From contig DBBU01000044.1 in assembly GCA_002292365.1 (NCBI GenBank), forward strand, positions 62,001 through 126,000: DNA of 64,000 nucleotides, read 5' to 3'. Below are positions 1 through 9,031 of the stretch, in pieces. Below the pieces are notes generated by a model, which did not search any database, was not told the DNA's origin, and saw only the letters and a program-made list of their open reading frames with translations. Position numbers and translations under genes: made by a program. The first letter of the stretch is position 1; each line of letters starts with the position of its first letter. Origin of the DNA: Flammeovirgaceae bacterium UBA976. GTDB lineage: Bacteria; Bacteroidota; Bacteroidia; Cytophagales; Cyclobacteriaceae.

Positions 1-1442
1 CAGTATTGGTAGGTACCACTTCAGTTGAAATATCTGAGTTGCTCAGTAGGATGCTAAAGTTGAAAAATATCAAGCATCAAGTATTGAATGCTAAGCAACA
101 TGCTAAGGAAGCAGACGTTGTTGGAGAAGCTGGAAAACCAGGAACGGTAACCATAGCGACCAATATGGCGGGTCGGGGGACAGATATAAAACTAACTTCA
201 GAGTCAAAGGTAGCAGGGGGGTTGGCTATTATTGGAACCGAGCGGCATGAATCTAGACGCGTGGATCGTCAGTTGAGGGGACGATCAGGAAGGCAAGGAG
301 ATGTGGGGTCTTCACAATTTTTTGTATCACTTGAAGATAATTTGATGCGGCTTTTTGGCTCCGATCGCATGGCAAAAATCATGGATCGATTAGGTCTTAA
401 AGAAGGTGAGGTAATTCAGCACAGTATGATTACTAAATCTATCGAAAGGGCACAAAAGAAAGTCGAGGAAAATAATTTTGCGACAAGAAAGAGATTACTT
501 GAATACGATGATGTCATGAATTCGCAGAGAGAGGTCATCTATAAACGTCGAAAAAACGCATTGTATGGTGAGCGATTGCAATTCGACATTATGAATATGC
601 TCTATGACATTTGTGAGGACATGACTCATATTAATAGAGAAGTGATTGATCCAGACGAACTGAGACTTCAAGCGATCAGTAATTTGGGAATAGATTTTCA
701 AATGAGCGCTGACAAATTACAGAAAATATCAGAATCTGCATTGGCAGAAAAGTTATATGATCAGGCGTATGCAGCCTATTTGTCTAAAAATAAAGTAATT
801 GTAGACAAAACCCTTCCCTTGCTCAAGCAATTGTTGAAAAATAGAGGGGCAGTCGTTCAAAATATTATGGTCCCTTTTACGGATGGGATCAAACAAATTG
901 GTGTGAGTGTCAATTTACAAGAATCAGTCAATTCAAATGGTTTAGTCGTCGTTTCAGAAATGGAAAAAATCATTACTGTAGCGATTATTGATCAAATTTG
1001 GAAAGAGCATTTAAGAGATATGGATGACTTAAAACAGTCGGTCCAAAATGCTGTTTATGAGCAAAAAGACCCACTTCTCATTTATAAATTCGAAGGCTTT
1101 GAAATGTTCAAACTTTTTATTGGTAAGGTGAATCAAGAAACGATGTCATTATTGATAAAATCAGAAATTCCAATTCAAAATGAGTATGAAGTCAAGGAGG
1201 CGAATCAATCTAAATCGGCTCAGAAATACAAAGAATCAAAAGCAGAGACCAAATCAGCATTGGCTTATCAAGAATCTAATAGGAAACCAGTGGAGAAGAC
1301 GGCACCGATAAAGACACAGAAAATAGCGAGTAGAAATGCTAGAGTATCCGTTAAGTATACAGATGGAATGGTCAAAAGGGACATAAAATATAAGTTGGTG
1401 GAAGATGATTTGAAATCAAATAAATGCGTTTTTGTAGACTGA
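1..1442 (+). CDS. secA: Preprotein translocase ATPase SecA, C-terminal part (5' truncated by window)
   Basis: SecA is the ATPase motor that pushes unfolded preproteins through the SecYEG channel at the inner membrane. The reading frame is open from the first bases, so the gene begins upstream and roughly the last 480 residues are here. Visible are the second nucleotide-binding fold (TNMAGRGTDIKL, nt 159-194), the arginine-rich motif VI starting GTERHESRRVD (from about nt 234), and the helical scaffold region with KDPLLIYKFEGFEMF (about nt 1060-1110). The C-terminus ends in KYKLVEDDLKSNKCVFVD and lacks the zinc-binding CxCxSGxxYxxCH tail that binds SecB in proteobacteria. The last 19 bases overlap the next gene. 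Identification is very secure. Confidence 0.96.
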   Translation, partial: VLVGTTSVEISELLSRMLKLKNIKHQVLNAKQHAKEADVVGEAGKPGTVTIATNMAGRGTDIKLTSESKVAGGLAIIGTERHESRRVDRQLRGRSGRQGDVGSSQFFVSLEDNLMRLFGSDRMAKIMDRLGLKEGEVIQHSMITKSIERAQKKVEENNFATRKRLLEYDDVMNSQREVIYKRRKNALYGERLQFDIMNMLYDICEDMTHINREVIDPDELRLQAISNLGIDFQMSADKLQKISESALAEKLYDQAYAAYLSKNKVIVDKTLPLLKQLLKNRGAVVQNIMVPFTDGIKQIGVSVNLQESVNSNGLVVVSEMEKIITVAIIDQIWKEHLRDMDDLKQSVQNAVYEQKDPLLIYKFEGFEMFKLFIGKVNQETMSLLIKSEIPIQNEYEVKEANQSKSAQKYKESKAETKSALAYQESNRKPVEKTAPIKTQKIASRNARVSVKYTDGMVKRDIKYKLVEDDLKSNKCVFVD

Positions 1443-1918
1443 TTTTTTTATTTTCATTACTCGTGTTTGCTTGTAAAGCGAGTAAACCAGTAAATAAGGC
1501 CTATAATGAAGACTTAAGTGTGTATCGGTTGGAGCTGCCTAAGGTAATCGATGTGGTACCATTACCTAAAACCTTCAAAGAGCCCGTGGAATTATATGGG
1601 CACATAACCAAAGAAATTGACAGCATTAGTCATTTAATGGTGGCTCAAAATAAAAAACTCAATCTAAGAGACGGTTTTGTTATCCAAGTCTATTCCAATA
1701 CCAATCGAGATGAAGCCCTCGATATCCATAACTATTGCCAAGATATTTTTCCAGAGTTGTTAATTAATTTAACCTATAATCAGCCTAATTATAGAATAAA
1801 AATTGGTGCTTTTCATGAAAAATTAACCGCTACTAGGTTTTTAAATGATATTAAAAAGACCTTTCCTAAATCTATAGTAATAGCAGAAAAAATCCCAATT
1901 ATAGGACCAGATGAGTGA
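1424..1918 (+). CDS. Lipoprotein with SPOR-like C-terminal domain
   Basis: A 164-residue protein. Residues 1-17 form a lipoprotein signal peptide ending VFAC, so Cys17 should be lipidated. After a variable linker, residues about 83-155 look like a SPOR-type fold: GFVIQVYSNTNRDEA, then YRIKIGAF and a closing ARRFL-like TATRFLNDIKKTFP segment. SPOR domains bind denuded peptidoglycan, so a cell-envelope role is likely, but the specific function is unknown. The gene starts inside the 3' end of secA (19 bases) and its stop overlaps the next start by 8 bases, suggesting translational coupling in one transcript. SPOR assignment is from pattern only. Confidence 0.8.
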   Translation: MRFCRLIFLFSLLVFACKASKPVNKAYNEDLSVYRLELPKVIDVVPLPKTFKEPVELYGHITKEIDSISHLMVAQNKKLNLRDGFVIQVYSNTNRDEALDIHNYCQDIFPELLINLTYNQPNYRIKIGAFHEKLTATRFLNDIKKTFPKSIVIAEKIPIIGPDE

Positions 1919-3101
1919 ACTAGTTAAAAGCATTAAATCCATGTCTGAGTCTTTTTTTGAGGAAATTCGGACATGTAGAAGACATTTACATCAGCATCCT
2001 GAATTGTCTTTTGAAGAGTACCATACGGCAGATTTTATTGAGAACAAACTGAGAGAAATAGGGATAGAGAATATTCAAAGAATTGCTAAAACTGGGGTTA
2101 CTTTTCTACTTGAGGGATCGAAACTAGGTAAAAACATTGCCTTAAGAGCAGATATAGATGCACTTCCCATTTTAGAAAAAAATGAAATTGATTATAAATC
2201 TAAATATGAGGGTCTCATGCACGCTTGCGGACATGATGTCCATACCTCATGTTTGATAGGGGTGGCAAAGATTCTGTCCCAATTAAAATCTGAATTTAAG
2301 GGAAGCGTCAAATTCATTTTCCAACCGGGTGAGGAGAAAACTCCTGGGGGAGCTTCCTTATTAATCAAAGAAGGGATTCTAAAGAATCCAATTCCCAAAA
2401 TTATTTTAGGACAGCACGTCATGCCTTTTATAGAGGTGGGAAAAGTAGGTTTTCGTTCGGGGAAGTACATGGCAAGTTCTGATGAAATTTACCTGACGAT
2501 TGAGGGGAAAGGGGGCCATGCGGCCATGCCCGAAAAACTCGTGGATCCTGTCATTATCACCAGTCATATTTTAATTGCTTTGCAGCAGATTGTGAGTCGT
2601 AAGTCTAGTCCTAAAACACCTTCTGTACTTTCATTTGGAAATATATCAGGTAAAGGAGCCACGAACGTGATCCCTGATTTTGTCGATGTGGCGGGAACCT
2701 TCCGAACGTTTGATGAAAAATGGCGGGCTGAAGCCTTGGTGTTAATTACTCATATGGCAGAGGGGGTCGCAGCGTCTATGGGAGCAAAATGTAAAGTGAG
2801 AATTGAGAAGGGTTATCCCTATCTATTCAATGATCCTGCCTATACTGATAGGAATAGATCAGCTGCTCAAGAATATTTAGGGGCGGAGAATATCGTTGAT
2901 TTAGATTTATGGATGGCCTCTGAGGACTTTTCTTTTTATTCTCAAAATGTCGAGGGGTGCTTTTATAGGTTGGGAACCCGAAATGAAACGAAATCTATCG
3001 TCTCCGGTGTCCATACCCCTCATTTTAATATAGATGAAGATGCCATGAAGATCGGTATGGGCTTAATGAGCTGGTTAACTATTCAAGAGCTTAACCATTA
3101 A
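1911..3101 (+). CDS. M20-family metal-dependent amidohydrolase
   Basis: A 396-residue member of the M20D amidohydrolase group (N-acyl-amino-acid amidohydrolase, hippurate hydrolase and IAA-amino-acid hydrolase relatives), which hydrolyse the amide bond of N-acylated amino acids. Di-metal ligands are visible: Cys106 and His108 in HACGHDVH, Glu141-Glu142 in QPGEE, His169 in GQHV and a late His in GVHTPHF. The dimerisation insert starts at GKGGHAAMPEKLVDP. Length is normal for the family. There is no signal peptide, so the enzyme is cytoplasmic. It overlaps the SPOR-lipoprotein gene by 8 bases. Family is certain; the physiological substrate cannot be told from sequence. Confidence 0.92.
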   Translation: MSELVKSIKSMSESFFEEIRTCRRHLHQHPELSFEEYHTADFIENKLREIGIENIQRIAKTGVTFLLEGSKLGKNIALRADIDALPILEKNEIDYKSKYEGLMHACGHDVHTSCLIGVAKILSQLKSEFKGSVKFIFQPGEEKTPGGASLLIKEGILKNPIPKIILGQHVMPFIEVGKVGFRSGKYMASSDEIYLTIEGKGGHAAMPEKLVDPVIITSHILIALQQIVSRKSSPKTPSVLSFGNISGKGATNVIPDFVDVAGTFRTFDEKWRAEALVLITHMAEGVAASMGAKCKVRIEKGYPYLFNDPAYTDRNRSAAQEYLGAENIVDLDLWMASEDFSFYSQNVEGCFYRLGTRNETKSIVSGVHTPHFNIDEDAMKIGMGLMSWLTIQELNH

Positions 3102-3181
3102 TGCTCAAGAGATAGATTTATTTTAGCTGAAAAAAGGTAAAACGTCGCGAAAAACAATTACATTTTCGTAAAATAATTAAA

Positions 3182-3517
3182 GTGAATTCCCTGATAGACA
3201 AAATAATCTCATTAATAAAGATCAAAGGTGATCAGGTAAAACTTGAGTTTATATCAAGATTTTCTACCTTTTTGGCAATTTCTATTTTATTTTTAATGCT
3301 GGTATTTTTGTCATTACTGATGCTGATTTTTTTATCTCTGGGGATAGCAGTTATTTTTAATGAGTTTTTAATGAGTGCTTATTGGGGATATCTTATTGCG
3401 AGCGCCTTTTTTTTCTTAATGATCATCATGGTTCTATGGATGGCTAGATCTGGAAAAATTCAAAGTTGGTTGGAGGAAGTGATCATTGAATCTAGTTACA
3501 AAAAAAACCATGAGTAA
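3182..3517 (+). CDS. Phage-holin-family (Holin-X type) small membrane protein
   Basis: A 111-residue protein starting at GTG. Two hydrophobic segments (about residues 27-61, which may be a hairpin, and 66-88) are flanked by a charged N-terminal helix and a charged tail. This layout matches the phage holin superfamily III / Holin-X group, which in Bacteroidota is a chromosomal housekeeping pair with an envelope-associated partner rather than a prophage gene. Its stop overlaps the next start by 8 bases, so the two are probably co-translated. A role in envelope stress is only an inference from families with similar layout. Confidence 0.7.
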   Translation: MNSLIDKIISLIKIKGDQVKLEFISRFSTFLAISILFLMLVFLSLLMLIFLSLGIAVIFNEFLMSAYWGYLIASAFFFLMIIMVLWMARSGKIQSWLEEVIIESSYKKNHE

Positions 3518-3848
3518 GCATTCTAGCAAGTACGAGAATATAAAAGCGCAATTGAAATCAGATGAGGAGTTGTTGCGTTCAAACCTGGTTAAGACATCTC
3601 AGAGATTCGAAAAGAAATGGTATTCGAGACTGTTAGGCATTAGTTTGGTTACAGCTATTATAGGGGTGGGATATTTACTGTTTGGGACCCAAAAAAAGGC
3701 TGCGAAGAAAGTGAAAAATAAAGAAAATTGGTCTTACAGAAGTCGCTCTTTAGGAGGTGTTCTATATGCCTTTATACTGAATCAGATGCCCCTAATTTTC
3801 GAAAAAATATATAAGGAGATAAAAGGGACTAATAAAACTAAGGGTTAG
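3510..3848 (+). CDS. Small membrane protein paired with the holin-family gene
   Basis: A 112-residue hypothetical protein read from ATG at 3510. An upstream in-frame TTG at 3486 is possible, but the ATG gives the usual short 8-base overlap with the upstream stop. The N-terminal third is charged and probably helical. One transmembrane segment lies at about residues 46-60 (SLVTAIIGVGYLLFG), followed by a lysine-rich stretch and a second moderately hydrophobic segment near the C-terminus. It resembles the partner proteins found beside Holin-X genes in Bacteroidota. No catalytic motif is visible. Confidence 0.65.
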   Translation: MSKHSSKYENIKAQLKSDEELLRSNLVKTSQRFEKKWYSRLLGISLVTAIIGVGYLLFGTQKKAAKKVKNKENWSYRSRSLGGVLYAFILNQMPLIFEKIYKEIKGTNKTKG

Positions 3849-4439
3849 TTAGGGATGAATCATTAATTCTTTGTTTCTCATTTTCAGCGCAGTGATACTA
3901 AACATCATTTTGAGTTGCTCGCAAAAACAGGCCGTATCTTTTCACCCTAGTTTTTTTAATATCTTGGATCGATTTTTTCATTGTATTCAGTAAGACAACT
4001 GCCTTTTCCATGCGCTGACTGACTATATAATCCAGTGGATTAATTCCGGTAAGTATTTTGAAATATTGACCCGCATAATCTTCAGAAATACCTACTACTT
4101 TTGCCTTAAAGCTAACGGTAATGAAAAGGTGCCTAGTATTTGATCCATTAGGGCCACGAATAAGATTTTGAAGACCCGAGATCCTCTCACTCATGAAATT
4201 TTCTAGGTCTTTATAAGCCCATCTTTAGCGCCATAAGCAATGTTTATTGGCTTACCTCTCGGAATAAAAAGAATCTCATCTGGACGTATTACATTTAAGT
4301 TTTCACCAAAATATAATGCACTAGACTTTGCCAGTATAAGCGTGTTATCAACATCATAAAAATCTGTAATGCATAAAGGATATAAAATATTAATATCATA
4401 AGAATAGGCAAATTTAACTGAGAGGGCATTGATGACACC
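3849..4439 (-). pseudogene. Decayed AraC-family transcriptional regulator
   Basis: Three reading frames on the minus strand together spell an AraC-type regulator with an N-terminal cupin. Frame one (4439 to stop 4203) has ALYFGENLNVIRPDEILFIP, a cupin-like segment. Frame two (from about 4210 through 3898) has SFKAKV followed directly by ISEDYAGQYFKILTGINP, the AraC helix-turn-helix, so the region normally between them is missing. Frame three (about 3927 to stop 3849) restores DTACFCEQLKMMF, the second helix-turn-helix end. At least two frameshifts and one internal deletion are needed, so this is a pseudogene. The regulated target is unknown. Confidence 0.8.
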
Positions 4440-4581
4440 ATTTTATTATTCCATGAATGCAGTAAATAGTAAAATGATTTTTTTGATAGCTGGATCTTAT
4501 TAGTATGTGTTTATCAGCGAAACTCAAATAAATAAAAACTTTATTTGAAATAAAATAAATCTGTACAAGGGTAAAATATAA

Positions 4582-5724
4582 TTATTTCAAGAGATTACGC
4601 GCAATAATTATTTTTTGAATTTCCGAGGTGCCCTCATAGATTTGTGTGATTTTGGCATCTCGCATCAAACGTTCAACATGGAATTCTTTCACATAGCCAT
4701 AACCTCCATGAATTTGCACGGCATCAGTGGAAACTGACAAGGCAACCTCAGAGGCATACAGTTTAGCCATTGCAGATGCTTGGGCGTAGTTTTCATTGGC
4801 ATCTTTAAGTTGCGCCGCTTTCAAAGTAATAAGCTGAGCCGTCTCCACCTTTGTTGCCATTTCGGCTAATTTAAATTGGATACCTTGATGTTCACTTATT
4901 TTTTTATTGAAAGAAGACCTTTCTTTCGTATAAGCAATGGCACGTTCAAGGGCACCACTCGCAATACCGACGGCTTGAGCGGAAATGCCTAAACGACCGC
5001 CATCTAGGGTTTTCATAGCAAAAGTAAATCCAAATCCTTCATCTCCTATTCTATTTTCTTTGGGAACCCTTACATCTTGAAACATTAAAGAATGCGTATC
5101 AGAACTACGAATACCCATCTTGTCTTCTTTTTTACCCACCACAAAGCCAGGCATTCCTTTCTCTAAAATGAAAGCATTAATGCCTTTATGTTTTTTGGAA
5201 GGATCACTTTGAGCCATTACCAAATAATAGGTAGCTGATTGTCCATTTGAGATCCAATTTTTGGTACCATTCAAAAGATAATAATCACCACAATCGACCG
5301 CTGACGTTTTTTGGGCAGTAGCATCTGAGCCGGCCTCGGGTTCGGAAAGGCAAAAGGCTCCAATGGCCGTTCCTTTGGCCAAAGGAATTAGGTATTTTTC
5401 TTTTTGTATTCCAGTACCGAAGTGCTCAAGTCCCCAGCAAACTAAAGAATTGCAGACCGACATGATTGTCCCCACTGAGGCCTCAACTTTACAGATTTCT
5501 TGTATGGCTAAAACATAGGAGACTGCATCTAGACCGCAACCGCCATACTTGGGATGTACCATCATACCAAGGAAACCTAATTGGCCCAATTTTGCTATTT
5601 GATCAGTTGGAAAAATTTGTTGATTGTCTCTATCAATTACTCCTGGGAGTAATTCTTTTTCAGCGAAATCTTTGGCTGCTGCTTGTACATTTTTCTGTTC
5701 TTCAGTGAACATAATTTGATTCAT
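4582..5724 (-). CDS. Acyl-CoA dehydrogenase
   Basis: A 380-residue flavoprotein of normal family length that oxidises acyl-CoA to trans-2-enoyl-CoA, passing electrons to ETF; it acts in beta-oxidation or branched-chain amino-acid breakdown in the cytoplasm. Visible are the FAD-binding CLSEPEAGSDA motif, NWISNGQSA, the DGGRLGISAQAVGIA segment, and the catalytic Glu364 in QIYEGTSEIQ. The position of this Glu is that of short/medium-chain enzymes (butyryl-CoA dehydrogenase type), not of isovaleryl-type ones. It is a monocistronic-looking gene separated from the next minus-strand gene by 68 bases. Chain-length preference is uncertain. Confidence 0.93.
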   Translation of the reverse strand: MNQIMFTEEQKNVQAAAKDFAEKELLPGVIDRDNQQIFPTDQIAKLGQLGFLGMMVHPKYGGCGLDAVSYVLAIQEICKVEASVGTIMSVCNSLVCWGLEHFGTGIQKEKYLIPLAKGTAIGAFCLSEPEAGSDATAQKTSAVDCGDYYLLNGTKNWISNGQSATYYLVMAQSDPSKKHKGINAFILEKGMPGFVVGKKEDKMGIRSSDTHSLMFQDVRVPKENRIGDEGFGFTFAMKTLDGGRLGISAQAVGIASGALERAIAYTKERSSFNKKISEHQGIQFKLAEMATKVETAQLITLKAAQLKDANENYAQASAMAKLYASEVALSVSTDAVQIHGGYGYVKEFHVERLMRDAKITQIYEGTSEIQKIIIARNLLK

Positions 5725-5792
5725 CTATAAAAAGTAAGTCTTTTTCATTATGCATGCATAATAAATTCAGGGTAAGTTTTGTTAAACGTATT

Positions 5793-6488
5793 TTAATCAC
5801 GACTCCCACCGAGGTAAATCATTATCCAATAAAATAAGGTCGCCAATGAACTCAGTGCAGCAATCAAATAGGTTTGCGCAGCAGTGTCCAGGGCATCTTT
5901 TGCCATCGCATGTTCTGATTTAGTGACTATATTTCGACTCTGGATCCATGCCAAAGCTCTTTTACTGGCATCGTATTCGACAGGAAGGGTCAAAAATGCA
6001 AATAAGGTGAAAATGGTATAACAGGCAATGATGATCAGAATACTGGATTCCATAGAGAATAGATTATTCATGAACATGCTCCCAAAAAACATGGTCAAAA
6101 AGATAAAATTAATTACCTTGGCACTGATGTTTTGAACAGGAACCATTACAGATCTCAAGGTGAGATATTTGTAAGCTGTAAGGTGCTGGACAGCATGCCC
6201 ACACTCGTGCGCAGCCACAGCCGCTGCTGCTGCTGACCTCCCATGAAAGACATCAGCACTCAAATTCACTGTTTTCTGTTCAGGGTTGTAGTGGTCGGTC
6301 AGTTGCCCTTCCACGGAGATTACATGTACATCTACTATTCCGTTATCTCTTAGCATTAATTGTGCAATTTCATGGCCTGATAGATTACTTGATAAGGTGG
6401 TTTGACTGTATTTTTTAAATTTATTCTTGAGTCGTTTACTGACTACCCAGCTGGCAATCATAAAACCTATAATTATTATAAAAAGCAT
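5793..6488 (-). CDS. Membrane zinc metallopeptidase (YugP type)
   Basis: A 231-residue membrane protein of the neutral zinc metallopeptidase 2 family. A hydrophobic anchor lies at residues 1-16, the zinc site HECGH is at 94-98 inside AVAAHECGHAVQH, and further transmembrane segments lie at about 125-140, 150-168 and 208-226. The gene begins three bases from the next minus-strand gene, suggesting one transcript. The physiological substrate of this family is not known; a role in membrane protein turnover is an inference. Confidence 0.88.
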   Translation of the reverse strand: MLFIIIIGFMIASWVVSKRLKNKFKKYSQTTLSSNLSGHEIAQLMLRDNGIVDVHVISVEGQLTDHYNPEQKTVNLSADVFHGRSAAAAAVAAHECGHAVQHLTAYKYLTLRSVMVPVQNISAKVINFIFLTMFFGSMFMNNLFSMESSILIIIACYTIFTLFAFLTLPVEYDASKRALAWIQSRNIVTKSEHAMAKDALDTAAQTYLIAALSSLATLFYWIMIYLGGSRD

Positions 6489-6491
6489 CTG

Positions 6492-6947
6492 TTATTTTTT
6501 AAGTTGATCAATCAATTTAGTAGTCGAATATCCGTTTGTGAATTCAATGACTGCGACGGTTCCCCCAGCAGCTAAAACACTTTTGGCACCAACGATATTC
6601 TCTCTGGTATAATCTCCACCTTTCACTAAAACATCTGGTCGTAGGGTATTGATGAGCATCAAAGGGGTATCCTCATTAAATTCAATGACCAAATCAACGA
6701 ATTCAATGGCAGCCAACATTCTAGATCGTGCCATTAAATGATTAATGGGTCTTTGATTCCCCTTCAATTTTCTGGCTGAATTATCTGAATTTAATCCGAT
6801 GATTAGTTTGTCCCCTTTTAGCTTAGCTTTCTCCAAATAATCAATATGACCTAAATGTAATATATCAAAACAACCGTTGGTGAAAACCACACATTGTTGG
6901 TTTTTTTTCCAAGTGTCGACAGCATTTTTGGCCTGTCTGAGATTCAT
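6492..6947 (-). CDS. rfaE2: D-glycero-beta-D-manno-heptose 1-phosphate adenylyltransferase (RfaE2 domain protein)
   Basis: A nucleotidyltransferase that activates heptose-1-phosphate to ADP-heptose for lipopolysaccharide inner core. The cytidylyltransferase-like signature VVFTNGCFDILHLGH is present with its HxGH nucleotide-binding site, followed by GLNSDNSARKLKG and the VLVKGGDYTRENIVGA segment. It is a stand-alone domain, not fused to the RfaE1 kinase as in E. coli HldE. I use the ATG at 6947, which places 18 residues before the core and leaves a 4-base gap to the upstream gene; in-frame ATGs at 6965 and 6983 would overlap that gene. Heptose versus another sugar phosphate as substrate cannot be excluded. 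Confidence 0.88.
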   Translation of the reverse strand: MNLRQAKNAVDTWKKNQQCVVFTNGCFDILHLGHIDYLEKAKLKGDKLIIGLNSDNSARKLKGNQRPINHLMARSRMLAAIEFVDLVIEFNEDTPLMLINTLRPDVLVKGGDYTRENIVGAKSVLAAGGTVAVIEFTNGYSTTKLIDQLKK

Positions 6948-6951
6948 GATT

Positions 6952-7938
6952 TTATTTGAGGTCATTACGATTGTTTTTTTCAATACCTAAAGTTATCACT
7001 AAAGAGATTCCGCCAAAAATAACTATGGATAAAATTTGAGAACTATGCAGTAGCGTTGCGAGAAAAAGGCTCGTTGTATTTTCAATACCGTATAAGCCCA
7101 GCATCATTGCAATCATGGCGTGGTAGGTGCCAATACCCCCTTGGACCGGTAAAGCCAAAGCGATGCCTCCACTCACTAAAAGCATGAATCCAGTAGTTAA
7201 AGAGAGGCTTGAGGTTTCTTCTAGCGCAAAAAATATCATATAGGACATTAAAAAATAGGTGAGCCACATCACCGTTGTTGTGATTAAAAAAAGAGATTTG
7301 CTCTGAATAGACTTGATGGTCAAGATACCTTTGAGTACTTCTAAAGCCATTTTTTTAATGCGTTGGGACAAGGACTTATTTGTTCTTAAAATCACAAAAA
7401 TAAGAGTGCTAACAATCATTATAACGATTAGTGTAGCATAGAGTATTCCATCTAAGGGAATATGGTAGGTGCTGAAAATGTTCTCAAAGTAGGTAACAAT
7501 TAAATCAAACTCTAAAAGGAGGGCGATGTTCAGAAAAAAGAATAAGACCAAGCTGTCGATAATGCGTTCTGTCACTACGGTTCCAATACTGAGACTCACG
7601 GGTATCTGATTGGTTTTCTTTAAAACCGCACAACGTACCACTTCTCCTAATCTTGGAAAAGCGATGTTGGCTAGGTAACCCACAAAAACGGCTAAAGTCA
7701 ATCTAAAAGTACTGATTTTTTGATCCGCGGCCCTCAGTAAAAGCTGCCATCGATAAGCCCTAGAGACATAGGCCACTAAGGACAGGAGCATTGACCCAAT
7801 GATCCATCCATAACGAGTCAGGTTTAACTTAGATAAGAAATCATCCAGTTGAACATTTATAAAAGCATAGAAAAGCAACACTAATCCTAATAATAGTGGA
7901 AGAGAGAATTTTAAAAAAGGGATCATTTTTCTCATCAA
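6952..7938 (-). CDS. Lysylphosphatidylglycerol synthase TM-region / flippase-like membrane protein (UPF0104)
   Basis: A 328-residue integral membrane protein with about eight transmembrane segments. It shows the family pattern of RAYRWQLLLRAADQ near residue 60, FPRLGEVVRCAVLKK near 96-110 (conserved arginine and glutamate), TERIIDSLVLF, and a late GGIALALPVQGGIGTYHA motif. The family covers the membrane half of MprF and relatives with flippase or glycosyltransferase-associated roles. The soluble synthetase half of MprF is absent. In the same direction as the heptose gene, it may take part in envelope lipid biosynthesis; that is inference. Confidence 0.85.
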   Translation of the reverse strand: MMRKMIPFLKFSLPLLLGLVLLFYAFINVQLDDFLSKLNLTRYGWIIGSMLLSLVAYVSRAYRWQLLLRAADQKISTFRLTLAVFVGYLANIAFPRLGEVVRCAVLKKTNQIPVSLSIGTVVTERIIDSLVLFFFLNIALLLEFDLIVTYFENIFSTYHIPLDGILYATLIVIMIVSTLIFVILRTNKSLSQRIKKMALEVLKGILTIKSIQSKSLFLITTTVMWLTYFLMSYMIFFALEETSSLSLTTGFMLLVSGGIALALPVQGGIGTYHAMIAMMLGLYGIENTTSLFLATLLHSSQILSIVIFGGISLVITLGIEKNNRNDLK

Positions 7939-8066
7939 ATAGGGATGCTTTCACTCATAAAATGTAAGAATAAATGGACGGGTATGCTTTTATGATTGAT
8001 GCCATCCGGAAATAACGATAGCTAACTTCTGATATTTAAAAACTTTAAAGAACATATTTTGTCAAA

Positions 8067-8915
8067 CTATTCCCGTAAAAATATATTATCAATCAGCCTT
8101 ATACCTTCAACATATGCTGCGACGCACAGTATTATTTTTTTTCCACTTTGTAAGGATTTTAACGGCTTGAATGTATTCAAATTTAATATTTCACAATATT
8201 CTATGGATAATTCTTCGTGTGTTTGGTAAAAATTATTGAGCTGAATTTTTAATGCTTCTGAGGCATGAAAGGTTTCGAAATTATTTTTTGCCCAAATCAA
8301 GCCTTTATAAATTTGAGCCGCAATTTTTATGCCTGATGGAGACAGAAGGGTATTTCTAGACGACAAAGCCAGGCCATTTTCTTCCCTGACAGTAGGAATA
8401 CCTTCTAATTTTATGGGGTATGAAAATTCTTTGATAATATGCTTTATTAAGATGAACTGTTGTAAGTCTTTTAAACCAAAAAAGGCAAGATTGGGTTTGA
8501 TGAGATTAAAGAGTTTCATAACCACGAGTCCAACACCTTCAAAATGGCCCAGCCTGAAGCGACCTTCGAGTTTGTGCGAAAAACTTCCAAAATCAATTTT
8601 CACAGAAGGTTTTTTTGGATAAATCAGTTTTACATCTGGATTGAACAGGAGATTCACGCCGGCATTTTTGAGTTTATCGGAGTCCTTCAAGAGGTTGGAC
8701 GGATAATTCATAAAATCCTCAGCTTGGTTAAATTGTAAAGGGTTGATGAAAATACTGACAATAACATAGTCGGAGCGTATGCGAGCTTGCTTGATTAATT
8801 CCATATGGCCATTATGTAAAGCACCCATCGTGGGAACAAGGCCTATTTTCATTCCCTTTTTAGATACTTTTGACAATTCTTCCTCAAGAGAAGTTAATTT
8901 GTTTATGTTGAGCAT
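8067..8915 (-). CDS. panC: Pantothenate synthetase (pantoate--beta-alanine ligase)
   Basis: PanC joins pantoate and beta-alanine with ATP to make pantothenate, the precursor of coenzyme A. The 282-residue length is normal. The HxGH site is at residues 34-37 in TMGALHNGHMELIKQAR, followed by SIFINPLQFN, GHFEGVGLVVMKLF, FFGLKDLQQFILIK and the KMSKS-equivalent ALSSRNTLLS. panD, which in many Bacteroidota follows panC, is not in the 128 bases downstream nor elsewhere in the window. The gene is divergent from the glgA-like gene with 116 bases between the two starts. Confidence 0.95.
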   Translation of the reverse strand: MLNINKLTSLEEELSKVSKKGMKIGLVPTMGALHNGHMELIKQARIRSDYVIVSIFINPLQFNQAEDFMNYPSNLLKDSDKLKNAGVNLLFNPDVKLIYPKKPSVKIDFGSFSHKLEGRFRLGHFEGVGLVVMKLFNLIKPNLAFFGLKDLQQFILIKHIIKEFSYPIKLEGIPTVREENGLALSSRNTLLSPSGIKIAAQIYKGLIWAKNNFETFHASEALKIQLNNFYQTHEELSIEYCEILNLNTFKPLKSLQSGKKIILCVAAYVEGIRLIDNIFLRE

Positions 8916-9031
8916 AAAAGGATCTAAAAAATTTATTATGGTTTTTTATAAGAAATCAATTAATTGATAATGCCGTAAAAATATCGTAATTTTACACTCT
9001 TTTAAGAAAAACAGTATTAAATATCTAAGTT

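Noticed and set aside
3182..3848. Prophage lysis module
   Set aside because: Holin-type proteins of this sort are common chromosomal genes in Bacteroidota; no endolysin, integrase or structural phage gene is nearby.
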